Below are positions 30,170 to 39,462 of a DNA stretch of 64,000 nucleotides, one piece after another (positions within the stretch are counted from its first letter, which is position 1; each line of letters starts with the position of its first letter). Where the stretch lies: positions 868,001 to 932,000 of the forward strand of contig CAKKNE010000001.1 of NCBI GenBank assembly GCA_918797485.1, given 5' to 3'. The notes beneath the pieces were generated by a model. That model was not told the DNA's origin. It did not search any database and saw only the letters and a list, made by a program, of their open reading frames with translations. A program made the position numbers and the translations under genes. Source of the stretch: Pelagomonas calceolata. Taxonomy: Eukaryota; Sar; Pelagophyceae; Pelagomonadales; Pelagomonadaceae.

Positions 30170-31804
30170 ATGCCGGCCGGTTCCCGCCGCCCGTCCCTCG
30201 AGCAGTTGATTACGACGCACCAGTCGACCTTGGAAACCATCATCAAGACGCCGAAGCGGCAGCAGGGCGCCGACTCCGAGGAGGCCAAGGCCGGCATCAA
30301 TGCGATCTACGAGCTCATCGGGAAGGAAGAGCCTCTGACCCAGGACAAGGTCGGCGCCTTCGTCCAGCAATTGGGCATCGTGTTACCGCCGGCCCAGCTC
30401 GACACGCTGTTCGCGTTCTTTGCCGTGAGTGATGCCCAGTTCCCGTCCGAAACGAATCCCGAAGGCAAAAAAGCCGAGTCCATGACCGTGGATGAATTTC
30501 GGAGGTTAGTAAGAGCCGTGGTCCAGTCCGGCGACCTTGTGGACTGCGAGGGCGGCGTCGCCGATTCGTCTACCGAAATCCACGCCTTCGAGCCCGCCGA
30601 ACTCAAACAGTTGCAACGCGTATTTAACTCGGTGGACGACGACGGTTCGGGAGAACTCGACTACGACGAGCTCGCGCGCGTCCTCGAGAAGTGGGGCCTG
30701 GAAAATGTCTCGGAAGCGGACGTGGAACAATTAGTAAAACGTTTTGACGTGAACAAAAACGGCAAGCTCGACTTCGACGAGTTCCTGGGGCTGGCGACGG
30801 CGGCCAAGTCGCTGTCCGAGGGCGACGGCGAGTCCATGGAGGTTACGATACGGACGCACTTCGCTCGAGAACACGCGAAGATGAAGTCGCTCATGGTCCG
30901 GCAAAAAATTGCGGTCGACGCCGCGACCCTCCAGTTCTTCAAGACGGACGACGGGACGGTCGAACGAGCGGCAGCGACGGCGGCTCGCGCGTCGCTGGAC
31001 TTGGCCGCGGACGAGGAGACGGCGGACGGTGCCAGAACACATGTCGAGAAAAGACTGTCCGGTGAGCTCGATGATAGATTCCTGACGGCTTGTGAGGGTG
31101 GCAAGACCAAGGAGCTGAAATCACTCTTGGCTCGCGGCGCGCACTTGAACTGTACGCGCAATGAGCCGCCGCGACCGTCGGCGTTGCTCTTAGCTCTGGA
31201 CTGTCGACAGGACAAGGCGGCGCTCGCGTTGATCGACGCCGGTGCGGATTGTGCCTACCGGGACGAGACGGGTGCCGGGGCCATCATCAAGGCCTGCGGG
31301 AGCGGGTGTTTATCCAAGAACCGGAAACTCCTCGGGAAGCTCGTGGAGAAGGGTGCTTCGCTGAACGACCAGGACGAGACGGGCTTGACCGCTCTGTTGG
31401 TTGCTATTGGGCGGGGCAAGGCCGAGGAAGTGGAGAAATTGATAGAAGCGGGCGCCGACGTGAATCTCGCAGATTCCGAGGGCACGACACCATTAATCGC
31501 AGCAGTGAAAGAGAAGAATAAAGGCATCGTGGATCAGTTAGTAAGAGCCAACGCCGACGTGAACAAGATCGACGAATATAATCAGTCGGCTCTAGATATC
31601 GCGGAAGGCGACGAGAAGATCAAGGAGGTCCTGGAGAAGAACGGAGGGCTTACTGGAAAGGCGGTCCTGGACATGGCCGGCACACCGGCGCGCGCGCCGT
31701 TGGAAAAGCTGCGCCCGGACCGCATGGGGACGACGCGGCGGCGGTCCATGGACGAGGTCCGGCGCAGCCGCGCCGAGCTCGAGCCGATTGCTGACGGGGC
31801 GTAA
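30170..31804 (+). CDS. EF-hand and ankyrin repeat protein
   Basis: A 544-residue protein. The N-terminal half is calmodulin-like, with two canonical EF-hand loops, DDDGSGELDYDE (about residue 156) and DVNKNGKLDFDE (about 193), each with Ca2+-ligating positions 1, 3, 5 and 12, and a degenerate pair before them. A helical spacer is followed by ankyrin repeats from about residue 300 to 500 (for example TGLTALLVAIGRGKAEEVEK and GTTPLIAAVKEKNKGIVDQL). The C-tail is basic and may contain phosphorylation sites (TTRRRSMDEVRRS). It is likely a Ca2+-responsive scaffold; no catalytic domain is seen. The start has a strong GCCACCATG context; an in-frame ATG-less extension upstream is not needed. Confidence 0.88.
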   Translation: MPAGSRRPSLEQLITTHQSTLETIIKTPKRQQGADSEEAKAGINAIYELIGKEEPLTQDKVGAFVQQLGIVLPPAQLDTLFAFFAVSDAQFPSETNPEGKKAESMTVDEFRRLVRAVVQSGDLVDCEGGVADSSTEIHAFEPAELKQLQRVFNSVDDDGSGELDYDELARVLEKWGLENVSEADVEQLVKRFDVNKNGKLDFDEFLGLATAAKSLSEGDGESMEVTIRTHFAREHAKMKSLMVRQKIAVDAATLQFFKTDDGTVERAAATAARASLDLAADEETADGARTHVEKRLSGELDDRFLTACEGGKTKELKSLLARGAHLNCTRNEPPRPSALLLALDCRQDKAALALIDAGADCAYRDETGAGAIIKACGSGCLSKNRKLLGKLVEKGASLNDQDETGLTALLVAIGRGKAEEVEKLIEAGADVNLADSEGTTPLIAAVKEKNKGIVDQLVRANADVNKIDEYNQSALDIAEGDEKIKEVLEKNGGLTGKAVLDMAGTPARAPLEKLRPDRMGTTRRRSMDEVRRSRAELEPIADGA

Positions 31805-31941
31805 GTTGATTTCTCGTAGTACTAGCTCCATGGTAGCTGGGAGCTTAGAGAGAGACATCCCGCACGCAGCTCGATTCGCTCTGCGTTTAGGGGGTACCGC
31901 CCCGGGGAGCGGCTTCCAGGGCTCCCGCGCTTAGGAAATCG

Positions 31942-31969
31942 CCTAGCGTCCTGTAAGACACTAGCAAGC
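31942..31969 (+). promoter_or_regulatory. Shared 28-bp promoter-like motif, copy 3
   Basis: CCTAGCGTCCT then GTAAGACACTAGCAAGC, 148 bp before the C2-domain gene start and in gene orientation. Two CCATCGCTGCGAC repeats follow at about 32047-32090 in the presumed 5' UTR. Confidence 0.75.
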
Positions 31970-32116
31970 TCTGCGACGAGCGTGAGATCGCGAAGCGGCT
32001 CAAACGCAGCGACGGGTTGTTTGCGTTGCTCGCCGTCGTCCAAACGCCATCGCTGCGACTGTGGGGCTGCCCACGCCATCGCTGCGACCGCCAAGCACGG
32101 GCCTAGGCAAACACCA

Positions 32117-34732
32117 ATGAGGCAGCCGCGCCCGGCGTCCCCGAGCGAGGACCACCATGTTGATGAAGAGCGCAAGCTGCACCTGGCCGAGAACCTCTGG
32201 AAGGCTATAGTGTTCGTCTTCGCCGAGGTCAAGGCCGTGTTACGATTCATATGGAGGTCGCCGCACCACTTCGACAGCTTTATCCATTGGCTCGACACGT
32301 TGGACCCCTCTCGCGCATTAGCGTCGTGGGGCTTCGCGCCGGCGGACGTTACATTAGGGAGGGAGCGGCGCTTCCAGCGGGCCGGGGTTTCTCTGCCGGC
32401 TGATGAGGCTCCATCAGAAAAATGGTGCGACGTGCACAGAGATGGAAGGCACGCCGCGTCCACGAAAAGGATTGGATTGCTACATATTGAGATCCTACAA
32501 GCGGGCGGCTGGACGCGGGCGAACATGGGCGACGCCTTCAGTGCGGAAGACGTCTTCGCCATGGTCGTGTCCGACGGCTGCGTCGCGGTGACGTCGACCA
32601 AATACGACTGCGTCGCGCCGGCCTGGAAACACGACGAGCGGCGCGCGTTTCGCATTCCGGTCAACGACGGTGCGGCTACGCTCTCGTTAGCGTGTTTTAA
32701 CGAGCGGAAGCGCGAGGACTGGCCGATTGGGAGGTGTGCGGTCGCTCTCAGGGCCTTCGCTCCGAACACTCTCTATGACTGCTGGTTGCCTCTCGTGCTG
32801 TCGGATACTGCTGGAGAGAAGCTCGCGAATTCGTGCCGAGCGTTAGTCGCCAGGGAGCCTTTGGCGCGGCAGGCGGCGGCCCACCAGACGCAAGCTGAGT
32901 CTAGAGGTGCTATTCGCGTGAGGTTTAGGGTGGACTGGAGCGATGGTGGGGTCGCGGCCTGTCGCAGCGCTCTGGCCGACGTGTTGTACGCTCCGGTTCG
33001 GGCCTCGGTCGCCACACCCGCAACAGCCTCGGGACAGCGTGTCAGGGAGAACGTGCGGTTTACATTATTTGGTGAAGGCGGCTGCCCCTGCGACGCGCTG
33101 AATGAGCCCTTCGCGACGCAGCGCATACGGGGCCACGCGCGGGAAGCTGTTGCGGATGTGTTAAATGCCGTAGCCGCAGCCCATACGGCCATGCTTTCTC
33201 TTATTAGATATGAACGGCCTCTCCGTTCAATACTGGCACTAGTAGCCTGGGCGTCCTGCGTGCAGCGGCCGATTCGATGTTTGGCCTGGATTTGTGTGTT
33301 CAGCGGCCTTGGACTAAGGGACGCGCTGTTAGGTGATGGCCGGGCGCCGTCCGTGGCCAAGCCGCCCATGACCTTTGGGCGGTGGCTCAAAGCCGTGGCG
33401 GGCCTCCAGCCGCAGGTCGATATCCGACCGATTCCCGTCGAGCAACAGTTCGCGTGGGCCCGCGGCCGAGCGCGAAAAGTCGTCGCGGACCGAACGATCA
33501 ACGAGATGAAGGCGCACCACGAGGAGATCGAGGAGGAAGAGGAGGAGGAGCAGAAGAAGATTGAAGAAGCGGCTAAAGTAGCGGCGGAAGCCATCGGGCC
33601 GATGAAGAGCTTCTGGTCCTTTAACCCGTTAGCTCCCTTACTGTTACCGGTCCAGCGGGTGTTATTATCTATAGCTCGGAGGCAACGCGCGCTAAAGGCG
33701 GTCTGCAATGGGAGGGACGACCCCGTCGCGACCGCAACGGTGGCCTTTGCGTTCTTCCTAACGGGTCTCACAGTCTTCGTATATACAGAGTTAATACATC
33801 CGCTGGTCATGTGGTCCCTGGTCCAGGTCGAGCATCTAGTTGTTTATGCTCTACATCTGGTTGGGTTTTTGCTGTACGGCCCGCAGAACTACGTCCTATC
33901 TCGACTAAGAAGACGACTAAGGCATAAAAGACATGTCAAGATCGCGATGACCTGGTTCGAGGGGCCCTACCGGACTGCTGTGAGACGAGTTCAAAGGTAT
34001 TGGCGAGCTAGACAGATGCGGAAGCGGGCTGCGTATTTACTCGAGCGCATCGAGCAGCAGAAGGACGCGTTCGAGGCGCGAAAAGCGTACCAGGCGGCCC
34101 GGAAGCACCTGGACGATCTGGAGGCCGCGGCGACGATGAAACGAAGGTTAGAAGAGAGGCACGACCGCGCGGAAGTGAAAGCCCTCGAGGCGTTCCAACA
34201 GAGGCAATCTATCGGTCCTGTGCGGGCGAAGCGAGCCTTGGACGGCTGCAAGTGCGGCAAGATCCCCCAACTAATAAGGTTGGAGGGCGAACGGATTACC
34301 TTCGGTGCGACGTTCGATGAAAAAAAAGCGGTCATGCCCTTGTCGATTGATGCGTCTAGAATCAGGAGTGTCCCGTTGTATGACGTGCGACGGCCTCGAA
34401 CCGTAGAGTTCAAGGTCAGGTCGATATATCGAGTGTGTGGATTGCGCAACCACAAGAAGTACAAGCTCGTGTGTGATCACGCGAGGGATGCCGAATTACT
34501 CGTGGGCGCGTTGCGTGCGTTAACTAGACCTCAACTCAAAGCGTCGCAATCAGTAAGGGAGCGCCGCTTGGTCGAGCGGGCCGCGGAGGTCGACGAGGAG
34601 CTCCTCGCGCCGGAGAAGCCCTTCGGGTTTCTAGCTGCTTCCGTGACCGAATTTGGCCCCGCGCGGCCCGAGGCGTTTAGATCCGTCGTCGTCGCGTCTT
34701 CAGCTCATGAGGCGGTCGAGGAGGAGTGGTAG
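32117..34732 (+). CDS. C2-domain protein with two C-terminal membrane helices
   Basis: An 871-residue intronless protein. After an N-terminal amphipathic helix region, residues about 115-235 read like a C2 domain (IGLLHIEILQAGGW, then VAVTSTKYDCVAPAW and RAFRIPVNDGAATLSL, IGRCAVALRAF). An acidic coiled segment (EEIEEEEEEEQKKIEEAAKV) is followed by two hydrophobic helices (VATATVAFAFFLTGLTVFV; HLVVYALHLVGFLLYG), then an IQ-like segment (VRRVQRYWRARQMRKR), coiled coil and a PH-like C-terminal part. The layout recalls MCTP/ferlin-type membrane-contact proteins, but no full match is claimed. The ATG at 32117 is preferred over 31982, which lies close behind the promoter-like motif. Confidence 0.7.
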   Translation: MRQPRPASPSEDHHVDEERKLHLAENLWKAIVFVFAEVKAVLRFIWRSPHHFDSFIHWLDTLDPSRALASWGFAPADVTLGRERRFQRAGVSLPADEAPSEKWCDVHRDGRHAASTKRIGLLHIEILQAGGWTRANMGDAFSAEDVFAMVVSDGCVAVTSTKYDCVAPAWKHDERRAFRIPVNDGAATLSLACFNERKREDWPIGRCAVALRAFAPNTLYDCWLPLVLSDTAGEKLANSCRALVAREPLARQAAAHQTQAESRGAIRVRFRVDWSDGGVAACRSALADVLYAPVRASVATPATASGQRVRENVRFTLFGEGGCPCDALNEPFATQRIRGHAREAVADVLNAVAAAHTAMLSLIRYERPLRSILALVAWASCVQRPIRCLAWICVFSGLGLRDALLGDGRAPSVAKPPMTFGRWLKAVAGLQPQVDIRPIPVEQQFAWARGRARKVVADRTINEMKAHHEEIEEEEEEEQKKIEEAAKVAAEAIGPMKSFWSFNPLAPLLLPVQRVLLSIARRQRALKAVCNGRDDPVATATVAFAFFLTGLTVFVYTELIHPLVMWSLVQVEHLVVYALHLVGFLLYGPQNYVLSRLRRRLRHKRHVKIAMTWFEGPYRTAVRRVQRYWRARQMRKRAAYLLERIEQQKDAFEARKAYQAARKHLDDLEAAATMKRRLEERHDRAEVKALEAFQQRQSIGPVRAKRALDGCKCGKIPQLIRLEGERITFGATFDEKKAVMPLSIDASRIRSVPLYDVRRPRTVEFKVRSIYRVCGLRNHKKYKLVCDHARDAELLVGALRALTRPQLKASQSVRERRLVERAAEVDEELLAPEKPFGFLAASVTEFGPARPEAFRSVVVASSAHEAVEEEW

Positions 34733-34764
34733 TATTGTTAAACTATATTAGTAATAGGGAGCGC

Positions 34765-35367
34765 TCACATGCGGGAGCCGATGCACTCCATGAAGCGCGT
34801 GAGCAGCGGGTACCTCGTACGGGGCGGCGAGGGAGGCGCCGGCGGCGCCACGGCCACATCTTCAAAAGGCCCGCCCGGCGCGGCGACCGCCGCCGACGCG
34901 TCTTCGAGCAGCTCCGCGTCCGCTTGATCCTCGATCGACTCGATCTCGTCGGCCGCATCCTCGAGGGCCTCCATCTCCTGGAGTTCCTCGGGCGGCGCCG
35001 GCGCACAGCTCATGGCGCCACAGGCGTCCTCGAGCATCTCGTCGGCGTCCACCTCTTCCGGCCGCTGGAGATCATCAATAGCGTCGAGGACCGCGTTCAC
35101 GGCCGCCTCGTCCTCGATGCCGTTCGGCCGCTTGCCGCGCGTCCACTGCTCGCTCGCGCCCTTGAGCTTGCCCTCCTTCGCCGCGTCGTACACAAAGTCC
35201 TCGTCACATGAATCGTCGTCGGCATCACACACGGGCTCGAAGTCCTTGGCGAGCGGGCTGAGGACCGTCGGCGGCTTCGGTCGCAGGCGCGTCTTGAGGA
35301 TGTTCTTCGCGTCGACGGGCGTGTCCGCCGCGTTCGTGCGGTTCGCGAGGGGGGTGGGAGACTCCAT
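34765..35367 (-). CDS. Acidic protein of unknown function
   Basis: A 200-residue protein from the ATG at 35367 (MESPTPLANRTNAADTPVDA). The N-terminal half is Pro/Lys-containing, with a short acidic Cys motif (VCDADDDSCDEDFVYDAA); the C-terminal half is strongly acidic, low complexity and helical (ELQEMEALEDAADEIESIED), ending in a basic tail. No domain is recognised. It ends 32 bp from the convergent C2 gene and is divergent from the gamma-CA-like gene. Confidence 0.6.
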   Translation of the reverse strand: MESPTPLANRTNAADTPVDAKNILKTRLRPKPPTVLSPLAKDFEPVCDADDDSCDEDFVYDAAKEGKLKGASEQWTRGKRPNGIEDEAAVNAVLDAIDDLQRPEEVDADEMLEDACGAMSCAPAPPEELQEMEALEDAADEIESIEDQADAELLEDASAAVAAPGGPFEDVAVAPPAPPSPPRTRYPLLTRFMECIGSRM

Positions 35368-35698
35368 GGCGCTGCCTGCGGGGGTCGGGTTTGAACGGCG
35401 GCGCGCGGTTTGGCTTGAAAGCACGTCACGGCCTTGACCGACCGGCCGGACGGGTGTGTGGGTGCGCGGTGGGCTCTCGGCGTGCAGCGCCGTGCGCTGT
35501 GGGGCCGCGCTCACTGCCAAAAGTAGCTCGGAGCGTCCTTACGCTGCTCCAGCCGCGGAGACGCCCTGGCTGGCGCCGCGGCTGCAGCAGGGCGGTCTCT
35601 GAGACCGCGATGAAGGTATGCACTGGTCCGCACGTGAATCGACTACACTTTGCTGCCTTTACAGGCCAAATCGTTTAGTTCGACTTACTAACGACCGA

Positions 35699-35729
35699 GC
35701 TAGCTAGCTCCAGTAAGACACTAGCAATC
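35699..35729 (+). promoter_or_regulatory. Shared 28-bp promoter-like motif, copy 4
   Basis: GCTAGCTAGCTCCA then GTAAGACACTAGCAATC, 219 bp before the gamma-CA-like start and 332 bp from the divergent gene at 35367. The rest of the 580-bp gap shows nothing recognised. Confidence 0.72.
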
Positions 35730-35947
35730 TTTGCAAGCGTCTCTCAATCACAGTGTGAGCTCCACGCGCCACGCCGCGGCACGATTTGACCGTCTACAGC
35801 CCCCACGGACTGCTCAGAGAGGACGCCGTCGAAGACGCTGCGCGAAACCACCCGCCAGACCTCGAGCAAGCCTCCTGAGCTCCTCAAGGTCGCCGTCGCG
35901 CGGCCCGATTACCCGTGAGTGCAACCCAAGCGTCGAGCAGAAAAAAA

Positions 35948-36358
35948 ATGGCCGCCCTCGCCACCCACGTGCGCCACGCCGTCGGCAAGGCCCTGCGCGA
36001 GACGGGCTCCGCGATGGAGCGGGCTGGGATGGCCTTGGGGGGAGACCAGTCCTTCTGGGACCACACGAGCCGCCACACGACGACCGTGAGCTTCGCTGAT
36101 AGTCAACCGTGCGTCGCGCCCGACTCCTGCGTCGCGCCGTCGGCGACGATTTACGGCGCGGCGTCCGTCGGCTCGAAGGCGACGGTCGGCGCGGGCGCGG
36201 TCGTCTTTGGGCCCAGTGTCATTGGAGACGGCGCCGTCGTCGGCGCGAACAGCGTTGTGCATGCTGACGTGCTTGGCAGTTGCGCCGACGGCGCGGTCGT
36301 CGTCGAGCCCGTGCCGGCGGGCGAGCACTGGGCGGGCCGGCCGGCGAAGAAGGTCTAG
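35948..36358 (+). CDS. Shortened gamma-carbonic-anhydrase-like protein
   Basis: A 136-residue protein beginning MAALATHVRHAVGKALRETG. The N-terminal 45 residues (ALRETGSAMERAGMALGGDQ...HTSRH) match the mitochondrial gamma-CA subunits of complex I, which usually run 230-280 residues. Only a short left-handed beta-helix remains (APDSCVAPSATIYGAASVGS, VGAGAVVFGPSVIGDGAVVG), then the family-like end VPAGEHWAGRPAKKV. The zinc-binding histidines and the RGDxxxIxVG strand are absent, so it cannot be a catalytic carbonic anhydrase as read. Either it is a reduced structural subunit or the gene has an internal deletion. No intron donor or acceptor pair restoring the missing part was seen. Confidence 0.65.
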   Translation: MAALATHVRHAVGKALRETGSAMERAGMALGGDQSFWDHTSRHTTTVSFADSQPCVAPDSCVAPSATIYGAASVGSKATVGAGAVVFGPSVIGDGAVVGANSVVHADVLGSCADGAVVVEPVPAGEHWAGRPAKKV

Positions 36359-36378
36359 TTATGTATAAAACAACACGA

Positions 36379-37194
36379 TTAATATCTCAAATTCCCGGCG
36401 GCCGGCGGTGGTGGTGGCAGTGGAGACAGGGACGGGTGGCCGAGCGGGACGCGGTCCGACTCGAGTAACGGAACCTCGACAACCTCGTTCCGCTGTTGTG
36501 TACGGTAATTTATGGAAGGTGGCCGCGCCGTCGTCTTCCAGGCCTTCCCGTAGACGCGCGCGAGCCAGTCCCGCGAGTCGTGCGGCGCTGGTGGGCGAGA
36601 ACGACACCGCGAAGACCCTCGAAACGTGCACGCCTTGAGCGGGTAGAGTTTTGAGATGCGCCACGCGTCGTCCGGCCGTTTTTTCCGCGCGGCTTCCGAC
36701 GCGTAGCGGATCTCCGCGAGGTGGTCCGCCGCGTTGTCCTCGGATTGCGTCACGTCGATATCGTCTTTTACGTGTAGTTCCGTCGCGTACACGTCAATAA
36801 ACGGCCAAGGTTGCTCGACCTTCCGACATCTTATACAACCTTCAATAGTCTCGAAGGTCCAGTTGCCCTCCTGTTTTATTTCCTCGAGCTCCTTGTCCAG
36901 TCTAGGTGAATCCAGGGGACCCACCGCAACTGCAGCTGAGGCGTGCCAGGGGATCTGGCCGCCGTGGCGGCACAAGCCCAACAACGTGGCGCCCGTGACC
37001 CAGTACTCCATCCGCAACGCATCCAAGAGGTCCCAGAGGTCCCGCAGCAAGTCGTAGAGCCGGTCGCCGTCGTGCGGCGGCAAGATGTGGGGCCGTAATG
37101 AGGAGTGGAGGTTCGGCGGCGGCGGCTTATAGTCGGCGCAGCCGTCGAGCGTGCCCGGCGACGGCGCGCCGCGGCTGGCGTAGCAGCGCACCAT
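36379..37194 (-). CDS. LicD/fukutin-like protein lacking the metal-binding acidic motif
   Basis: A 271-residue protein. The segment LLDALRMEYWVTGATLLGLCRHGGQIPW aligns with the LicD nucleotidyltransferase fold (YWLxGGTLLGAxRHGGFIPW). In active members the next residues are DDDxD, which bind metal; here they are HASAAVAVG. Downstream, EQPWPFIDVYATEL resembles the conserved 'fiDif' strand, and WRISKLYPLKACTFRG fits the late LicD motif. The C-terminus is Pro-rich. LicD proteins transfer phosphocholine or sugar-phosphates; this one is probably inactive or has a changed activity. Convergent with the gamma-CA-like gene (20 bp). Confidence 0.65.
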   Translation of the reverse strand: MVRCYASRGAPSPGTLDGCADYKPPPPNLHSSLRPHILPPHDGDRLYDLLRDLWDLLDALRMEYWVTGATLLGLCRHGGQIPWHASAAVAVGPLDSPRLDKELEEIKQEGNWTFETIEGCIRCRKVEQPWPFIDVYATELHVKDDIDVTQSEDNAADHLAEIRYASEAARKKRPDDAWRISKLYPLKACTFRGSSRCRSRPPAPHDSRDWLARVYGKAWKTTARPPSINYRTQQRNEVVEVPLLESDRVPLGHPSLSPLPPPPPAAGNLRY

Positions 37195-37470
37195 GTTGCT
37201 TGCAGGCTGCTCCCTGCACTAGCTGCAATCGAGAGCCCCGAGGCTGCTCGTTTTTGCTGCCCGCCGCGGCTGGAAGAGCACGGAAGCTTATGTGCAAGTG
37301 CGGCAGCAATCGGGCATCGATAGCGTGTATCTGCAACTGCTACCAAACACGTGACATGGGTCTGCAAGGATCTAATTTGAGGTGAGGTCTCCGGGACGGG
37401 TCGCGGCGGAGCCGTGCCACAAAGCAGCGTTCCCGGAGGCGATGTGGAGCGTGCTACGAGAAGTCGTCCG

Positions 37471-37498
37471 GCTTGCTAGTGTCTTACTGGCCGCTAGC
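37471..37498 (-). promoter_or_regulatory. Shared 28-bp promoter-like motif, copy 5
   Basis: On the minus strand: GCTAGCGGCCA then GTAAGACACTAGCAAGC, a perfect consensus copy. It is midway in the 536-bp divergent gap: 277 bp from the LicD-like start and 233 bp from the ankyrin gene start. Nothing else is recognised in this gap. Confidence 0.78.
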
Positions 37499-37730
37499 AG
37501 CATCGAGTGCTTGACAAAAAAAGCTTGGCTGCCACAGTATTAAAAGGCCGTCACGCACGCAATTGACTCTAAGCGAACGGCCACAGCGCAGCGCGCTGCC
37601 GCCAGGCCACCCCGACGAAAAAAAAAAACCCGCAGAGCGTTCTCACAAAATACAGCTTAACGCAGCGCCGCCGCCGCGACGCCCCGACCAAAAAACACAG
37701 AGCGGTCCCGCAAACACTACAAAAAGAGCC

Positions 37731-38651
37731 ATGGCCGCGGAAGAGCCCGACGACCGCTGGACGATAACCTTCCGCGCCCTCTCAGCGTTCGGCCCCGGCG
37801 CCGTCTGCGCTCTTCTAGAGGACGCGAAATTCGACGCCGACGCATTAAAAAGAAGAGCGCCAAGACAATTGTGTAGTCGAGGCGACACGCTACTCACACG
37901 AGCAGCCAGACTGGGCAACATGGCGGCCGCAAAACAACTATTGAGGCTAGGGGCCGATTTGGAGTGGCCGACCGGCGAAACGGATTTAAGCCCCTTACAA
38001 GTAGCGTGCCACTGCGGCCATGATAAATTAGTGACCTTCTTTCTGAAGCAAGGGGCGTCGATCCAGCGGCGGAACAACCGCGGTCTGTCAGCTGTGTCGA
38101 CTGCCGTTCATACTCCCAATGTGAAGTGCCTCGACGTACTAGCGAAGCATGGGGCGGATTTACGGTCAAGAGGCTTGGCTCGGGGCAACACGCTGGCTCA
38201 AAGTGCGGCGTCGCGGGGCAACGTGGCGGCGCTGCAGTATCTAGCGCAGAAAGGAGTGAACTTGTTCGAGAGAGATTTCCGCGGGTCTACGTCTCTGGAT
38301 GCGGCGGCCAAACAAAGAGGAGGCCAGCAGGGGCCGAACAACGCCACTCTCGAATTCCTACATGACGTTTTAAGGGTCGGTGGCGCCGCCGCTTCCCAAG
38401 CGTGGGCGAAGCACGAACGAAGGGAGCGGCGGTTGCCCGTCGTGATCCTGCGAGCGTTGGTGGTGCGGGGCCGGGCCGTCGCTCGACGGGATTCATCGTG
38501 CACTGACGCCTGGAAGCGGTCGCTGCGCTTCGTGGCGAACGCGCTCGACGAGCGCCAGTCGTCTTCGGATGACGAGGCCGACGACCGCAAAAGGGCGAGG
38601 GTGCTCGTCTGCAACGAGGGGCCATTTCGTCATGTCGTGAGCTTTCTCTAA
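37731..38651 (+). CDS. Ankyrin repeat protein
   Basis: A 306-residue protein from the ATG at 37731 (MAAEEPDDRWTITFRALSAF; context GCCATGG). About five ankyrin repeats span residues 40-205 (GDTLLTRAARLGNMAAAKQL, SPLQVACHCGHDKLVTFFLK, NTLAQSAASRGNVAALQYLA). A basic helical C-terminal region has an acidic Ser cluster (QSSSDDEADDRKRAR). It is likely a protein-binding scaffold; no partner is evident. Convergent with the DnaJ gene (21 bp). Confidence 0.82.
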   Translation: MAAEEPDDRWTITFRALSAFGPGAVCALLEDAKFDADALKRRAPRQLCSRGDTLLTRAARLGNMAAAKQLLRLGADLEWPTGETDLSPLQVACHCGHDKLVTFFLKQGASIQRRNNRGLSAVSTAVHTPNVKCLDVLAKHGADLRSRGLARGNTLAQSAASRGNVAALQYLAQKGVNLFERDFRGSTSLDAAAKQRGGQQGPNNATLEFLHDVLRVGGAAASQAWAKHERRERRLPVVILRALVVRGRAVARRDSSCTDAWKRSLRFVANALDERQSSSDDEADDRKRARVLVCNEGPFRHVVSFL

Positions 38652-38672
38652 GAATTGAAAACATTAGTAGTG

Positions 38673-39152
38673 CTATGCCAGGAGCGTCTTCACGAGCACC
38701 CAGCTCATGAAGACCCAGACCCGGTACCGCCACGCCTTGCCGAGCGGGCCGCTCGGCTCCAAACGTACCTTCTTCTTCGGGTTCTTCTTCTCCTCGCGCA
38801 GCCGCGCCTGCCGCCTTCTATCATACTCGCGCCGCGCGTCGGGGTCCGACAGGATGTCGTAGGCGTCGCGCGCGGCGTCGAAGGCCGACGGCGCGCGGCT
38901 GTCACTATTTTTGTCGGGGTGGCAGAGCTTGGCCGTCGCGCGGTAGGCCTTCTTGAGCGCCGCCGCGTTCGCCGACGGCTTCGCGCCGATGCAGCCGTAG
39001 AACTCGTCCCTTTCGAACTCGTTCAGGACGCGCTCGACGGCCTTCTGCTCCTTGGTCTTGCCGGGCCAGCGGAGCCACTTCGGCAGCGCGGCTGCTTGTG
39101 TGGCGAGGAGGAGGAGGCCTACGGCGCGACTTGGTCGTCGTCGCGGCATCAT
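38673..39152 (-). CDS. DnaJ (J-domain) protein, membrane-anchored
   Basis: A 159-residue protein with a hydrophobic signal (AVGLLLLATQAAALPKWL), a J domain at about residues 45-115 containing the HPD motif (KLCHPDKNSDSRAPSAFDAA, then YDILSDPDARREYDRRR) and a C-terminal hydrophobic helix (VWVFMSWVLVKTLLA). The J domain stimulates Hsp70 ATPase. The signal plus tail anchor suggests an ER or plastid-envelope location. Of the two adjacent ATGs, the upstream one is used. Confidence 0.88.
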   Translation of the reverse strand: MMPRRRPSRAVGLLLLATQAAALPKWLRWPGKTKEQKAVERVLNEFERDEFYGCIGAKPSANAAALKKAYRATAKLCHPDKNSDSRAPSAFDAARDAYDILSDPDARREYDRRRQARLREEKKNPKKKVRLEPSGPLGKAWRYRVWVFMSWVLVKTLLA

Positions 39153-39314
39153 CGTTTGCTGCGGCAGAGGCTTACAGCAGTGCAGTGCCTGGCCGTGCCT
39201 GTGGCACGACTGAGACAGATGCAACAGCCGAGCAGTATGGAGTCTTCTCGTCGACAAACGAGTCCCACAAGAAGCACAACGATGAATGCGCCGAGTTACA
39301 AGCTCGCAAAGCCC

Positions 39315-39343
39315 TCTTGCTAGTGTGTTACAAGACCGCTAGC
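39315..39343 (-). promoter_or_regulatory. Shared 28-bp promoter-like motif, copy 6
   Basis: On the minus strand: GCTAGCGGTCTT then GTAACACACTAGCAAGA (AC for the usual AG). It is 163 bp from the DnaJ start and 120 bp from the Ski2-like start, in a 310-bp divergent gap. Confidence 0.7.
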
Positions 39344-39462
39344 TCGACTAATTGCGCAAAAACGCTGATTAAGCACGAGTGCGACTTGGAGGCGATAAAC
39401 ACTCGTCCCGCATATCGCACAACGCGTGCGCGCATCGCTGCGGCGGCTGAAGGACCTGTACC

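Noticed and set aside
36425-36475. GGTGGCCGAGCGG resembling a tRNA-Ser/Leu D-arm
   Set aside because: It lies in the LicD-like coding sequence, and no T-arm or acceptor pairing is found.
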